Positions 8,863 to 20,000 of a stretch of DNA of 64,000 nucleotides are shown here, piece by piece. A program made the translations under genes and the position numbers. The DNA is from Aeromicrobium panaciterrae (GTDB lineage Bacteria; Actinomycetota; Actinomycetes; Propionibacteriales; Nocardioidaceae), in NCBI RefSeq assembly GCF_031457275.1, contig NZ_JAVDWH010000001.1:2604001-2668000 (forward strand), written 5' to 3'. Every line of letters begins with the position of its first letter. Position 1 is the first letter of the stretch. Below the pieces are notes generated by a model. It did not search any database. It was not told where the DNA came from and was given only the letters and a program-made list of their open reading frames with translations.

Positions 8863-10056
8863 TCACTTGTTGATCTTGGTGACGCGACCGGCGCCAACCG
8901 TACGTCCACCCTCACGGATGGCGAACCGCTGGCCCTCTTCGAGAGCGATCGGCTGGATCAGCTGAACACTCATCTCGGTGTTGTCGCCGGGCATGACCAT
9001 CTCGGTGCCTTCAGGCAGCGTGACGACGCCGGTGACGTCCGTGGTGCGCACGTAGAACTGCGGGCGGTAGTTGTTGAAGAACGGCGTGTGACGGCCACCC
9101 TCCTCCTTCGACAGGATGTACGCCTGGCCCTCGAACTCCGTGTGGGGAGTCGTGGTGCCGGGAGCGATGACAACCTGGCCGCGCTCGACATCTTCGCGCT
9201 TCGTTCCACGAAGGAGCAGACCGACGTTTTCGCCAGCCTCACCCGAGTCGAGGAACTTGCGGAACATTTCGATACCGGTGACCGTCGTGGTCTGCTTCTC
9301 TTCGCGGATACCGACGATGTCGACAGTCTCGTTGACCTTGATGATGCCGCGCTCGATCTTGCCGGTGACGACGGTGCCGCGGCCGGTGATCGTGAAGACA
9401 TCTTCGATGGCCATGAGGAACGGCTTGTCGGTGTCACGTGCCGGCATGGGGATGTAGTCATCCACAGCCTGCATGAGCTCGAGAATCGACTCGGCCCACT
9501 TGGCATCGCCCTGGAGTGCCGGGTGAGCGGCAACCTTGACGACGGGAACGTTGTCACCGTCGAACTCCTGATCGCTCAGGAGCTCACGGACCTCGAGCTC
9601 GACGAGCTCAAGGATCTCTTCGTCGTCAACCATGTCGCACTTGTTGAGCGCAACGACCATCGCGGGCACGCCAACCTGGCGAGCAAGCAGCACATGCTCA
9701 CGCGTCTGGGGCATGGGGCCGTCGGTGGCGGCGACCACGAGGATCGCGCCGTCCATCTGAGCCGCACCGGTGATCATGTTCTTGACGTAGTCCGCGTGTC
9801 CCGGGCAGTCGACGTGGGCGTAGTGACGGTTTTCCGTCTGGTACTCCACGTGCGAGATCGAGATCGTGATGCCGCGCTGCTTCTCTTCGGGCGCCTTGTC
9901 GATCTGATCAAATGCCGAGGCCTCATTGAGGTCGGGGAACTTGTCGTGCAGCACCTTGGTGATCGCCGCAGTAAGAGTCGTCTTACCGTGGTCGATGTGA
10001 CCGATGGTGCCGATGTTCATGTGCGGCTTGGTCCGCTCGAACTTCGCCTTAGCCAC
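8863..10056 (-). CDS. tuf: elongation factor Tu
   Basis: GTPase that delivers aminoacyl-tRNA to the ribosomal A site, 397 aa, the normal length. G1 GHIDHGKTT (residues 19-27), switch II DCPGH (about 82) and G4 NKCD (about 137) are intact, and domains 2 and 3 run to VTKINK. It is the last gene of the str operon, 90 bases after fusA. That gap contains an inverted repeat, CCATCT-TATG-AGATGG (10124-10139), that could form a small hairpin. The start is supported by AGAAGGAGC upstream. Only one copy is visible in this window. Confidence 0.99.
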   Translation of the reverse strand: MAKAKFERTKPHMNIGTIGHIDHGKTTLTAAITKVLHDKFPDLNEASAFDQIDKAPEEKQRGITISISHVEYQTENRHYAHVDCPGHADYVKNMITGAAQMDGAILVVAATDGPMPQTREHVLLARQVGVPAMVVALNKCDMVDDEEILELVELEVRELLSDQEFDGDNVPVVKVAAHPALQGDAKWAESILELMQAVDDYIPMPARDTDKPFLMAIEDVFTITGRGTVVTGKIERGIIKVNETVDIVGIREEKQTTTVTGIEMFRKFLDSGEAGENVGLLLRGTKREDVERGQVVIAPGTTTPHTEFEGQAYILSKEEGGRHTPFFNNYRPQFYVRTTDVTGVVTLPEGTEMVMPGDNTEMSVQLIQPIALEEGQRFAIREGGRTVGAGRVTKINK

Positions 10057-10146
10057 TTGGGGCTCCTTCTTAGAATTGGTTGCTGGTTAACGCCGTTGGC
10101 CTCGAACTCGCGAGAACCTCAGGCCATCTTATGAGATGGTCGTTGG

Positions 10147-12258
<2,112 letters not shown>

Positions 12259-12301
12259 GAGAAAGCTTTCCTAGAAAGAGTCTTGAATGAGTCTGGGATG
12301 C

Positions 12302-12330
12302 CCCGCCCGCCTCAAAGAGGCGGGGGCGGG
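12302..12330 (-). terminator. GC-rich hairpin between rpsG and fusA (attenuator or processing site)
   Basis: Five bases after the rpsG stop, arms CCCGCC/CGCCTC and GAGGCG/GGGCGGG form a long stem around a 3-base loop, with one bulged G. No U-tract follows, so it is not a standard terminator. Partial attenuation, 3' end protection of the rpsL-rpsG segment, or a cleavage site are all possible. Confidence 0.5.
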
Positions 12331-12335
12331 ACGTC

Positions 12336-12806
12336 TTACCAGCGGTAGTGAGCGAACGCCTTGTTGGCGTCGGCCATCTTGTGGGTGTCTTCGCGCTTCT
12401 TGACAGCTCCACCGAGACCGTTGGACGCGTCAAGAACTTCGTTCATGAGGCGCTCGGCCATGGTCTTTTCACGACGCTGACCGGCGTAGCTCACGAGCCA
12501 ACGCAGAGCCAGAGTGTTCTGACGCGAGGCGCGAACCTCGATCGGGACCTGGTAGGTCGCGCCACCGACGCGACGGCTCTTGACCTCGATCGACGGCTTG
12601 ACGTTGTCGAGCGCGCGCTTGAGGGTGATCACCGGATCGGTGCCCGACTTCTCACGAGTGCCTTCGAGAGCGGTGTAAACGATGCGCTGGGCAACCTGCT
12701 TCTTGCCGTCGACGAGCACCTTGTTGATCAGTGAGGTGACGAGCTGGCTGCCGTAAACGGGGTCAGTCTCGACTACGCGCTTGGGCGCGGGACCCTTACG
12801 AGGCAT
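12336..12806 (-). CDS. rpsG: 30S ribosomal protein S7
   Basis: Primary 16S rRNA binder that nucleates the 30S head, 156 aa, full length ([10 protein letters not shown] to AFAHYRW). Its ATG overlaps the TAA of rpsL by one base (TAATG), so the two are translationally coupled. In many bacteria S7 represses its own operon through a structure in the rpsL-rpsG junction. Here the junction has no intergenic space, so that mode is unlikely. Confidence 0.99.
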   Translation of the reverse strand: MPRKGPAPKRVVETDPVYGSQLVTSLINKVLVDGKKQVAQRIVYTALEGTREKSGTDPVITLKRALDNVKPSIEVKSRRVGGATYQVPIEVRASRQNTLALRWLVSYAGQRREKTMAERLMNEVLDASNGLGGAVKKREDTHKMADANKAFAHYRW

Positions 12807-13180
12807 TAGCTCTTCTCCTTCTTCGCGCCGTAAAGGCTGCGAGCCTGCTTGCGACCCTTGACAGCTTGCGTGTCGAGGGCGCCGCGAACGATCTTGTAGC
12901 GAACACCGGGAAGGTCCTTCACGCGGCCACCGCGAACGAGCACGATCGAGTGCTCCTGCAGGTTGTGGCCCTCGCCGGGGATGTATGCAGTGACTTCAGT
13001 TCCGCTCGAAAGCTTCACACGTGCCACCTTACGAAGAGCCGAGTTGGGCTTCTTGGGAGTGGTCGTGTAGACGCGGGTGCAAACACCGCGGCGCTGAGGT
13101 GAACCCTTGAGCGCGGGAGTCGTCGTCTTGACGACCTTGCGCTGGCGGCCCTTGCGGACCAGCTGGTTAATCGTGGGCAC
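12806..13180 (-). CDS. rpsL: 30S ribosomal protein S12
   Basis: Decoding-centre protein, 124 aa. An in-frame ATG ten codons upstream (13210) would add [11 protein letters not shown] chose the GTG at 13180 because it gives the family's standard N-terminus [12 protein letters not shown] and length, and has AGAAGGA eight bases upstream. The streptomycin-determining lysines in [13 protein letters not shown] and [10 protein letters not shown] are wild type. It is the first gene of the str operon, with a good promoter about 100 bases upstream. Confidence 0.97.
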   Translation of the reverse strand: MPTINQLVRKGRQRKVVKTTTPALKGSPQRRGVCTRVYTTTPKKPNSALRKVARVKLSSGTEVTAYIPGEGHNLQEHSIVLVRGGRVKDLPGVRYKIVRGALDTQAVKGRKQARSLYGAKKEKS

Positions 13181-13284
13181 TACAAACATCCTTCTTCTGG
13201 TGTTAGCCATGATTCGTCATGCACTCGCCGCCGTGTCCCGGCAGGATGCGTGCATCGACCTGAAGACTTCAGGCACAGCCCTAA

Positions 13285-13314
13285 ATACTACCGGGCTGCC
13301 TGCGTAAGTTCCAA
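13285..13314 (-). promoter_or_regulatory. predicted promoter of the str operon (rpsL-rpsG-fusA-tuf)
   Basis: On the minus strand: -35 TTGGAA (13314-13309), an 18-base spacer and -10 TAGTAT (13290-13285). This leaves a leader of about 100 bases before the rpsL GTG. It fits a primary-sigma promoter. No other good candidate was seen in the 240-base gap, whose remainder (13315-13422) holds only short GC-rich inverted repeats next to the MDMPI-family gene. Confidence 0.6.
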
Positions 13315-13422
13315 ATGCGGAAGCTGAGGCCGTCCACGGCCGAACGCTGAGGCAGGTTGAGTGGAACGCGGCGAAGCCGCCAGACGATCGAAACCTCGTG
13401 AGTTCAGGGCAAAAGGCGAGGT

Positions 13423-14148
13423 TTACGGCGTCGTATGCCCATCGAACAGGGCGCGGCCGTCCTCGTTGTCGAACGTGAGCCGGTCCATGGGCACCCGGTG
13501 CCACAGCGCGAGGTACAGATCCGCAGCCTTGCCCTCGACCGTGGTGTCGGCGTCGAACGATGAATGAAGCAGAACGGGCGGCAATCCAGCACCTTCAGCA
13601 GGGCCCATCAACCAGCTCTGACCGGTGTCGGTCGCCGTCAGACGGATGCGCGACTGTACGTTCGGCCGCTTGCCTCGAGCGGTCATACGCGGGAAAAACA
13701 CCCGGAGGACCTCTTCAACACCGTCGGCCGCCAACAAGGGCGCGATGCGCCACTCGTCCTCGGGCACACCGAGCGCCTGAGCGGCATCGACCGTATGAAC
13801 GATCACCTCGTGCATCTGCCGGCGATGGAAGAATCCAGCCTTTTCGTCGATCAATGAGAAGTTCGGGGTCGGTTCGTCGACATCGACGGCTTGGAGCGCG
13901 GCCAGAAGAGCTGCGGCAGTCCCGGCGTACCACTCGACGAGGTCCTCGCCGTAGATCGGCTTGGGCAGGTCCTGGCGCTGTCCGCTCAGCACGATCGCCC
14001 CAGCCCAGCGGTGAATTGTGCCCAGGTGCTGGATCAGGTCGCGTGTCGTCCAGTCGGGGCAGTTGGGTACGGGTTCGTCGCCCGTCGCCCTTGACGCGAG
14101 CTCGGTGAAGCGAGCCATACCGGAGCCGAGCTCAAGCAGATGATCCAT
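13423..14148 (-). CDS. maleylpyruvate isomerase family mycothiol-dependent enzyme (DinB-like)
   Basis: A 241-aa protein of the MDMPI/DinB superfamily, a four-helix bundle that binds a divalent metal. It shows the family start (LGSGMARFTELA, then PNCPDWTTRDLIQHLGTIHRW) and the second histidine pair in QMHEVIVHTVDAAQALG. The C-terminal part has the typical sterol-carrier-like MDMPI_C features (WHRVPMDRL). Characterised members use mycothiol as cofactor, but most are uncharacterised, so the substrate is unknown. It starts 15 bases upstream of the stop of nothing else: the FAD-FeS gene on the same strand ends 15 bases before its ATG, so read-through from that operon is likely. Confidence 0.8.
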   Translation of the reverse strand: MDHLLELGSGMARFTELASRATGDEPVPNCPDWTTRDLIQHLGTIHRWAGAIVLSGQRQDLPKPIYGEDLVEWYAGTAAALLAALQAVDVDEPTPNFSLIDEKAGFFHRRQMHEVIVHTVDAAQALGVPEDEWRIAPLLAADGVEEVLRVFFPRMTARGKRPNVQSRIRLTATDTGQSWLMGPAEGAGLPPVLLHSSFDADTTVEGKAADLYLALWHRVPMDRLTFDNEDGRALFDGHTTP

Positions 14149-14163
14149 CAGGCATCTTTCCGG

Positions 14164-16977
14164 TCATTGATCGAGGAGCTGGGCAAGGTGCACTGCAGGC
14201 TGGTCAGCCAGGTCTAGGAGCTGGGTTCTGCAGGAGAATCCATCTGCGACAACGATTGCGCCGGGTGGAGCGTTACGCACGGCTGGCAGCAGCTGCAGCT
14301 CGGCAACGGCGACCGAGACCTCGTAGTGCCCCTTCTCGACTCCGAAGTTGCCCGCAAGTCCACAGCAGCCGGACAACCTGTCGATCGTTGCACCGGTCGA
14401 TTCGAGGATCGCCAGGTCAGCCTCGAAGCCGAACACCGAGGCTTGGTGGCAGTGCGGTTGAACGACAAGAGTCGTGCCAGTCAGGTCGGGCGCGACCCAT
14501 CCGTCCGTACGTTGCAGCAGCTCAGACAGTGTGAATACGCCCTGCGCCACGTCGACCGCGCGCGGATCGTCGAGAAGCTCGACGGCGTCCGATCGCAGCA
14601 CCGCGAGACAGGACGGCTCAAGACCGACGATCGGCACTCCATCAGTCACGTACGGGTGGAGTTGCGCGACGGCGTCGCCAACGATCGACCGCGCCTTGTC
14701 GAGCTGACCCGTCGTGATCCAGGTCAGTCCGCAGCAGGCAGAGCGGGCTAGGAACTCGACCTGATAGCCAGCCGACTCCAGGACGTTGACCGCGGACTTA
14801 CCAGCCACTGTCGAGAAGAAGTCCGTGAAGGAGTCCGCCCACAACAGGACCTTGGGCCGGCCCGCGCCAAGCGCGGGCCGCTTGCGGGCCCAGCGACTGA
14901 AGCTTCCCCGCGCGAACATCGGCAAGCTGCGGCGCTGGTCGACACCCGCTGCCCAGCGAGCCAGAGAACGTACGCCCGGCGTGCTGAGCCCGAGGTTTGC
15001 GAGCCAGGCGATCCGCGAACTGAGCCGAGCCCAGAACGGCAAGCGGCCAAGAATGTAGTGGCTGCGGGGGCGAATGCGGCCCTTGTACGACTGGTGCAGC
15101 ACTTCGGACTTGTAGGTCGCCATGTCCGTACCGGTCGGGCAATCGTTGGCGCAGCCCTTGCACGACAAGCAGAGGTCGAGCGCCTCGTGGACTTCCGGTG
15201 AACGCCAGCCGCCCTTGACGAGACGGCCGTCGATCATCTCCTGCAGAACCCGAGCACGGCCGCGGGTCGAGTCCTTCTCATTGCGCGTCGCCTGGAACGA
15301 GGGGCACATGACGCCGTTCGAGCCATGATTGTCGGCCAGGCACTTGCCGACGCCGGTGCAACGATGAACGGCCTTGCCGAAGTCACCCTCGTCGTGGAGG
15401 AGTCGCAGACCCAGACGCTGGTCGAGGCGCCCCTTCGACGACTCAGGTCCGCGCAGATCGGCATCCATCGCACTCGGTCGTACGAGAACACCCGGGTTGA
15501 GCAGATCGTCCGGGTCGAATACGCCCTTGACCTTGGCGAACAGGTCGATTGCCTCGTCCGAATACATCAGCGGAAGCAGCTCCGAGCGGGCCCGACCGTC
15601 GCCGTGTTCGCCCGACAGCGAGCCGCCGAGCGATGACACCAAGGTGGCCGCCTCGACGAGGAAGTTGCGGAAGACGTCGTGCCCTCCGGGATCGTCGAGC
15701 GGGAAGTCGATGCGGATATGAACGCAGCCATCACCGAAGTGGCCGTACGGGACACCATCAAGGCCGTACTCGGCGAGCAGTACATCCTGCTCGCGCAGGT
15801 AGGTGCCCAGACGGTCCGGCGGCACTGCTGCGTCCTCCCAGCCTGAGAGGGCCTTGCGCGGAAGCGTACGAGTCGCGAGTCCGGCGCCTTCCTCGCGAAT
15901 TCGCCACAGGACAGCCTGCTCACGCGAGTCGGTCACGATGCGACTGTCGAGTGCCGCGGACGCTGCCACAGCTTTGTTGACCGAGTCGGCGATCTCTCGC
16001 TCGTCGGCGCCCGAGATCTCGACGAACAGCCAGCCCTGGCCGCGCGGCAGATCCGGGACCGACCCACCGTTGTCGCGCACCACGTTGACGATGCGGGAGT
16101 CGAGACCCTCACACGCCGTTGGCGAGAAATCGAGAAGTGCCGGTACGTCGTCCGCTGCTTCGGCCATCGAGCCGTACCCGAGCACGAGCATCAGGCGGTG
16201 CGCCGGATCCTCGACCAGGCGAACTGTGGCCGAGGTCAGCGTCGCGAGAGTGCCCTCGGTACCAGCCATGAAGGTGGCGACGTCGAAGCCGTTCTCGGGG
16301 AGCAGGTGCTCGAGGCTGTAGCCCGAGACCTGACGGCCGAACGTCCCGAACTCGGTACGCACGGTGCCGAGGCCGTCGGCGACGACTGCCTTGAGTCGAT
16401 CCAGCACCGGGTACATCTCCTGGTCAGCGCCAAGGGTGAGCCGCTCCCCCGCTGCTGTCACGGCGTCGAGGGCGACGACGTTGTCGGAGGTCCGGCCATA
16501 CGCCAAAGCACGTGAGCCACACGCGTTGTTGCCGATCATGCCGCCGACCGTGCATCGGGTGTGCGTGGACGGGTCGGGCCCGAACCGGAGGCCCTGAGCC
16601 GTGGCAGCCTTCTGCAGCACGGCGTGCACCGTACCCGGATCGACACGTGCCGTACGTGCCTCGACATCGATCTCATGCACGCGGTTGAGGTGACGTGAGA
16701 AGTCGAGCACCACTCCGGTGCCCACGGCGTTGCCGGCGATCGACGTACCAGAGCCGCGGGAGGTCAACGGCGTACCGGTCGCGCGACAGGCATCGATCGT
16801 CGCGAGCACCTCCTCGACGGATCGCGGGCGTACGACGACCTGCGGGATGACGCGATAGAGCGAGGCGTCGGTGCTGTAGAGCGCACGCGCCAGCGCCGAG
16901 TCGTCCACATCCTCGACTCCCAGACGCTTCAGTTCACCGACGACGTCGTGGGTCGTCTTGGTCTCAAATACGGTCAC
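14164..16977 (-). CDS. FAD-linked oxidase/Fe-S fusion (D-2-hydroxyacid dehydrogenase, YdiJ-like)
   Basis: A 937-aa fusion of a D-2-hydroxyacid oxidase flavin domain and a GlpC-like Fe-S domain. The N-terminal half has the PCMH FAD-binding motif RGSGTSIAGNAVG (about 95) and GMIGNNACGSRALAYGRTS. The C-terminal half has ferredoxin-type clusters (CTGVGKC...CPSF at about 550, CLSCKGCANDCPTG at about 615) and two CCG motifs (SACCGLTW, GCCGLAGNFG). It should oxidise a D-2-hydroxyacid and pass electrons to quinone. The architecture matches E. coli YdiJ, reported as a D-2-hydroxyglutarate dehydrogenase; D-lactate is the alternative. It starts with GTG, overlapping the transhydrogenase gene by four bases (GTGA). 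That coupling favours 2-hydroxyglutarate. Confidence 0.85.
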   Translation of the reverse strand: MTVFETKTTHDVVGELKRLGVEDVDDSALARALYSTDASLYRVIPQVVVRPRSVEEVLATIDACRATGTPLTSRGSGTSIAGNAVGTGVVLDFSRHLNRVHEIDVEARTARVDPGTVHAVLQKAATAQGLRFGPDPSTHTRCTVGGMIGNNACGSRALAYGRTSDNVVALDAVTAAGERLTLGADQEMYPVLDRLKAVVADGLGTVRTEFGTFGRQVSGYSLEHLLPENGFDVATFMAGTEGTLATLTSATVRLVEDPAHRLMLVLGYGSMAEAADDVPALLDFSPTACEGLDSRIVNVVRDNGGSVPDLPRGQGWLFVEISGADEREIADSVNKAVAASAALDSRIVTDSREQAVLWRIREEGAGLATRTLPRKALSGWEDAAVPPDRLGTYLREQDVLLAEYGLDGVPYGHFGDGCVHIRIDFPLDDPGGHDVFRNFLVEAATLVSSLGGSLSGEHGDGRARSELLPLMYSDEAIDLFAKVKGVFDPDDLLNPGVLVRPSAMDADLRGPESSKGRLDQRLGLRLLHDEGDFGKAVHRCTGVGKCLADNHGSNGVMCPSFQATRNEKDSTRGRARVLQEMIDGRLVKGGWRSPEVHEALDLCLSCKGCANDCPTGTDMATYKSEVLHQSYKGRIRPRSHYILGRLPFWARLSSRIAWLANLGLSTPGVRSLARWAAGVDQRRSLPMFARGSFSRWARKRPALGAGRPKVLLWADSFTDFFSTVAGKSAVNVLESAGYQVEFLARSACCGLTWITTGQLDKARSIVGDAVAQLHPYVTDGVPIVGLEPSCLAVLRSDAVELLDDPRAVDVAQGVFTLSELLQRTDGWVAPDLTGTTLVVQPHCHQASVFGFEADLAILESTGATIDRLSGCCGLAGNFGVEKGHYEVSVAVAELQLLPAVRNAPPGAIVVADGFSCRTQLLDLADQPAVHLAQLLDQ

Positions 16978-18260
16978 CAGAGCTCGATCGACTCGTCGAG
17001 GATGTGCGCGACATCGTCCTCGGTGACCTCCACGGGCGCGGTCGCCAGGAGTCGCTGCTGCTTCATGGTGCCTTCGACCAGTGAGTTGATGTCGCCCTCG
17101 CCGAATCCCACCGCTCCAATGCCCGCCGGGATGCCGACGTCTCGCATCAACTCGGTCAGCACCTGGGGCAGGAATTCGGCTGCGTTGTCCGGTCGCGTGG
17201 CGCCGGGAGCCAACAGCTCAGCAGCTCGTACGTGACGATCCGGGGAGGCATCGAACGTGAACCTGAACGCTGCCGGCGCCGTGAGCGACACCGCCATACC
17301 GTGCGGGACCATCGCGTGGTCGGCGTCGTAGTCGTCGGGGCGGAAGTCGCGCACCTGGCCGGCGATCGGATAAGCGTTCGCGTGCGGGATGTGCACTCCC
17401 GCATTGCCGAAGCCGAGGCCAGCGAAGGTCGCCGCCATGGCGACCTCGGTACGGGCCGCCAGGTTGCCGCCGTCGTGGACCGCGGTACGAAATGACATCG
17501 CCATCAGGCTCAGCGCCTTCTCGGACCACATGTCGGCGATCGGGTTGGAGCCGCAGTAAGGCACGCGCTGGTCGGCGGTCTTGTGCTCGTACGACTCGTA
17601 CGGGCGAGCCGTGTAGCTCTCGAGCGCGTGGCACAGGATGTCGAGACCCGCAGCGGCGGTGACACCGGCCGGCTGGCTCAGCGTCAGCTCCGGGTCGACG
17701 ACCGCGAGGGTGGGACGGAGTCGTGCGTGGGAGATGCCGGTCTTGACGTGCTGGCTGACCACGTCGAGCACGCAGATCGTGGTGCTCTCGCTGCCGGTTC
17801 CGGTTGTCGTCGGTACGGCGATCAGCGGGAGAAGTGGCGAGGTCGGAGGCTTGGCCTTCCCGACCGGAGCGTTGATGTAGTCCATCAACTCGCCCTCGTT
17901 GGTCGTGAGCAGGTTGACGGCCTTGGCCGTGTCGATGCTGCTGCCGCCACCGACAGCGACGATCGCGTCAAACGGTCCTTCTGAGCGACCGAACTCGATC
18001 GCCTCGATCATGCTGGCGTCAGTCGGCTCGACCCGGGATCGGTCGAACACGACGCTTTCGATCCCGGCAGCCTTCAGCGTTTCGGCGATCTCGGCCGGCG
18101 CGCCAGTAGCGGCGACGCCCGGGTCAGTGACGATGAGAACCCGACGGGCACCAAGCTGTCCGAGGTCGAAACCGATCTCATGGCGCGCACCGACGCCGAA
18201 CTTGAGTCCGGGTGCACCATAGGTGAAGACAGTTTCGGGCTGATCGGGGCGGAACGCCAT
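16974..18260 (-). CDS. iron-containing alcohol dehydrogenase, hydroxyacid-oxoacid transhydrogenase type
   Basis: A 428-aa group III (iron-containing) alcohol dehydrogenase. Motifs are the NAD-site GGGSSIDTAK (about 103), PTTTGTGSE, and metal ligands in GLDILCHALESYTARPY and MVPHGMAV. The segments YCGSNPIADMWSEKAL and AGLGFGNAGVHIPHANAYP closely resemble animal ADHFE1, the hydroxyacid-oxoacid transhydrogenase that converts 4-hydroxybutyrate plus 2-oxoglutarate to succinic semialdehyde plus D-2-hydroxyglutarate without free NAD. This resemblance is recalled, not aligned. The ATG has AAGGAG about ten bases upstream. It is the first gene of a two-gene operon with the FAD-FeS dehydrogenase. A plain NAD-dependent alcohol dehydrogenase is the alternative. 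Confidence 0.85.
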   Translation of the reverse strand: MAFRPDQPETVFTYGAPGLKFGVGARHEIGFDLGQLGARRVLIVTDPGVAATGAPAEIAETLKAAGIESVVFDRSRVEPTDASMIEAIEFGRSEGPFDAIVAVGGGSSIDTAKAVNLLTTNEGELMDYINAPVGKAKPPTSPLLPLIAVPTTTGTGSESTTICVLDVVSQHVKTGISHARLRPTLAVVDPELTLSQPAGVTAAAGLDILCHALESYTARPYESYEHKTADQRVPYCGSNPIADMWSEKALSLMAMSFRTAVHDGGNLAARTEVAMAATFAGLGFGNAGVHIPHANAYPIAGQVRDFRPDDYDADHAMVPHGMAVSLTAPAAFRFTFDASPDRHVRAAELLAPGATRPDNAAEFLPQVLTELMRDVGIPAGIGAVGFGEGDINSLVEGTMKQQRLLATAPVEVTEDDVAHILDESIELW

Positions 18261-18365
18261 CTCGTGAGACTCCTTGATCGACAGTGCTGAGAATACGGCG
18301 TACGCCGCCTCCAGCCTTGCGGTGGGAGCCGTGTCCTAGGCTGGGCGAGCGACTGAAGGGGTCCC

Positions 18366-19502
18366 ATGAGCAGATCAGCAACATTTGCAGTAGTGACGTG
18401 CGCCCTTCTTGTGGTGCTCACAGGCTGCGAGTCGGACCCGTCGGACACCTCTCCGACTCCCAGTTCGACGATCAAGACCACTCAGCCGGCAGATGTCGAA
18501 GAGCACGAGGCCGGACCGGACAGCCCCATCACGTACGGGTTCAAGGTGCCGAAGGGCGCGACGCAGCTCGGCCCGCTGGCACGCTTCCGCAGCGCCAAGC
18601 TGATCGCTGCCTACAAGCCTGAGCTCGATGCTGCAATCGCCCAGCGTGAGGCCGAGGACAAAGAAAAGGAGGCCCAGGCCGAGCGCGAAGGCACCCCGCT
18701 CCCCTCCAAAGTGCCCCCGATCGACACGCCCCCGAGCGACGACACCTTCAAGGCCATCGAGGACCCACCGAAGCCCGACACGACGATCTCGTTGATGCGT
18801 ATCGACGGCAAGCCATCTGACGTCGTACGCCGCATGCTTGCCCAGATTTCGGCAGCTCTTCCCGCAGCGGACGTGTCGACCACCGATCTGTCGAAGTACT
18901 GCTCGTCGACTGACCGCCGCATCACCGGTTGCCAGCTCACGGTCCGCGGATTGACGGCCGATGAGCGCGACATTCGCGTCACCATGACTGTCGACCCCGG
19001 CAACGTCAAAACCCGCACCTCCCCGCCGGCGGCTCAGACTCGGCCCGTCATGACGCTGAAGATCCAATACGTAGGCAATCCGCGTACAGGCCAGCTGACC
19101 CGCGAATCCAATGAGCTCAAGGACGTGCCGGACATCAAGTCTGGTGGCGACACCTCGGGCCTGATCTTCCCGCGCATGGACGAAGACGCACCCGGTGACA
19201 CCCCGCTGCTGCGCAAGTGGGTTGCACCCCAGGCCGCCACGATCATCCTCAGCGGCTTCGATCCCGGCTTCGTCATCTTCACGACCGACCGAGCCACGGA
19301 CGGCGACCAGATCGCCCAGCAGTTCGTGATCGATGCCGGCGTCAAGGGCGAGTTCACCAAGGACGTGTCTGAAGACCTCAACGAGGTCAGCACGACCTAC
19401 ACGGCCGTGGCCGCGGACGGTGCGACAGTGCGCGCGACCAACGTGCTCACAGCGCGAGGCAGCTACACGATGCTGTTCTCGTATCCCGCCACTAAGAAGT
19501 GA
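18366..19502 (+). CDS. putative lipoprotein of unknown function
   Basis: A 378-aa exported protein that I do not recognise. A signal segment (residues 7-20) ends in lipobox VLTGC, with Cys21 lipidated. A low-complexity Ser/Thr/Pro linker follows (about 22-45). Residues 85-130 are rich in Glu, Lys and Pro, including QREAEDKEKEAQAERE, likely a short charged helix. The rest is a soluble domain with two Cys (KYCSSTD, GCQLTV) that may form a disulfide. AAGGGG five bases upstream supports the ATG. It is divergent from the transhydrogenase gene and overlaps the convergent NUDIX gene by 11 bases. Confidence 0.75.
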   Translation: MSRSATFAVVTCALLVVLTGCESDPSDTSPTPSSTIKTTQPADVEEHEAGPDSPITYGFKVPKGATQLGPLARFRSAKLIAAYKPELDAAIAQREAEDKEKEAQAEREGTPLPSKVPPIDTPPSDDTFKAIEDPPKPDTTISLMRIDGKPSDVVRRMLAQISAALPAADVSTTDLSKYCSSTDRRITGCQLTVRGLTADERDIRVTMTVDPGNVKTRTSPPAAQTRPVMTLKIQYVGNPRTGQLTRESNELKDVPDIKSGGDTSGLIFPRMDEDAPGDTPLLRKWVAPQAATIILSGFDPGFVIFTTDRATDGDQIAQQFVIDAGVKGEFTKDVSEDLNEVSTTYTAVAADGATVRATNVLTARGSYTMLFSYPATKK

Positions 19503-19947
19503 ACTGACCGAGGTTCTCGACCGCGTACGTGACAACCGGCAATACGGGTTCAACGGCCGATCCGACGTCGGCGAACGCAACCCACCGGACGTCGTCCGTC
19601 GTGCCGTCCAGCTCGACGACATGCGGCTCAGTGCCCGGCTCGATCTCGACGGCGTAGAGCAGGTGTACGCCGTGATAGTCCTCGTACATGTCGCCGCGGC
19701 CGACTTCGACGATGTGGATGTCGTGCACGTCCATCAGACGTGCTGAGAGCGCCTTGAGTCCTGTCTCCTCGTACAGCTCGCGCCGTACGGCCACGTTCGG
19801 CGACTCCCCATGATCCACGCCGCCGCCCGGAAGTCCCCACCATCCGGTCGGATATCCCACGGCGGAGATGCGAGTCAGAAGGATGCGTTCACCATCCGTG
19901 ACCACGGCGTACGCGCCGAGTCGCTGCGTACGTGTGGGCTCAGGCAC
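19492..19947 (-). CDS. NUDIX hydrolase
   Basis: A 151-aa NUDIX-fold pyrophosphohydrolase. The Nudix box is complete (GGGVDHGE at about 41, then RRELYEETGL), giving the metal-binding Glu residues. Substrate (nucleotide sugar, oxidised nucleotide or dinucleotide) cannot be told; the LPGGGVDHGE form is common in generic actinobacterial MutT-like proteins. The start is GTG with GGAGGA seven bases upstream. It is divergent from the acyltransferase gene with 53 bases between them. Confidence 0.9.
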   Translation of the reverse strand: MPEPTRTQRLGAYAVVTDGERILLTRISAVGYPTGWWGLPGGGVDHGESPNVAVRRELYEETGLKALSARLMDVHDIHIVEVGRGDMYEDYHGVHLLYAVEIEPGTEPHVVELDGTTDDVRWVAFADVGSAVEPVLPVVTYAVENLGQFTS

Positions 19948-19986
19948 GACTCATTCCTCCAACAGGTGGTCTTCAGCAGCGGCTAC

Positions 19987-19992
19987 TAGAGT
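19987..19992 (+). promoter_or_regulatory. candidate -10 element for a leaderless acyltransferase mRNA
   Basis: TAGAGT fits the actinobacterial -10 pattern TANNNT and lies eight bases before the ATG at 20001. There is no Shine-Dalgarno sequence in front of that ATG. Transcription would begin at or next to the start codon. No convincing -35 was found, which is common for such promoters. Confidence 0.4.
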
Positions 19993-20000
19993 CAATCACA

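Noticed and set aside
13181..13210. Ten-residue N-terminal extension of S12
   Set aside because: The GTG at 13180 gives the family's length and start and has its own ribosome binding site.
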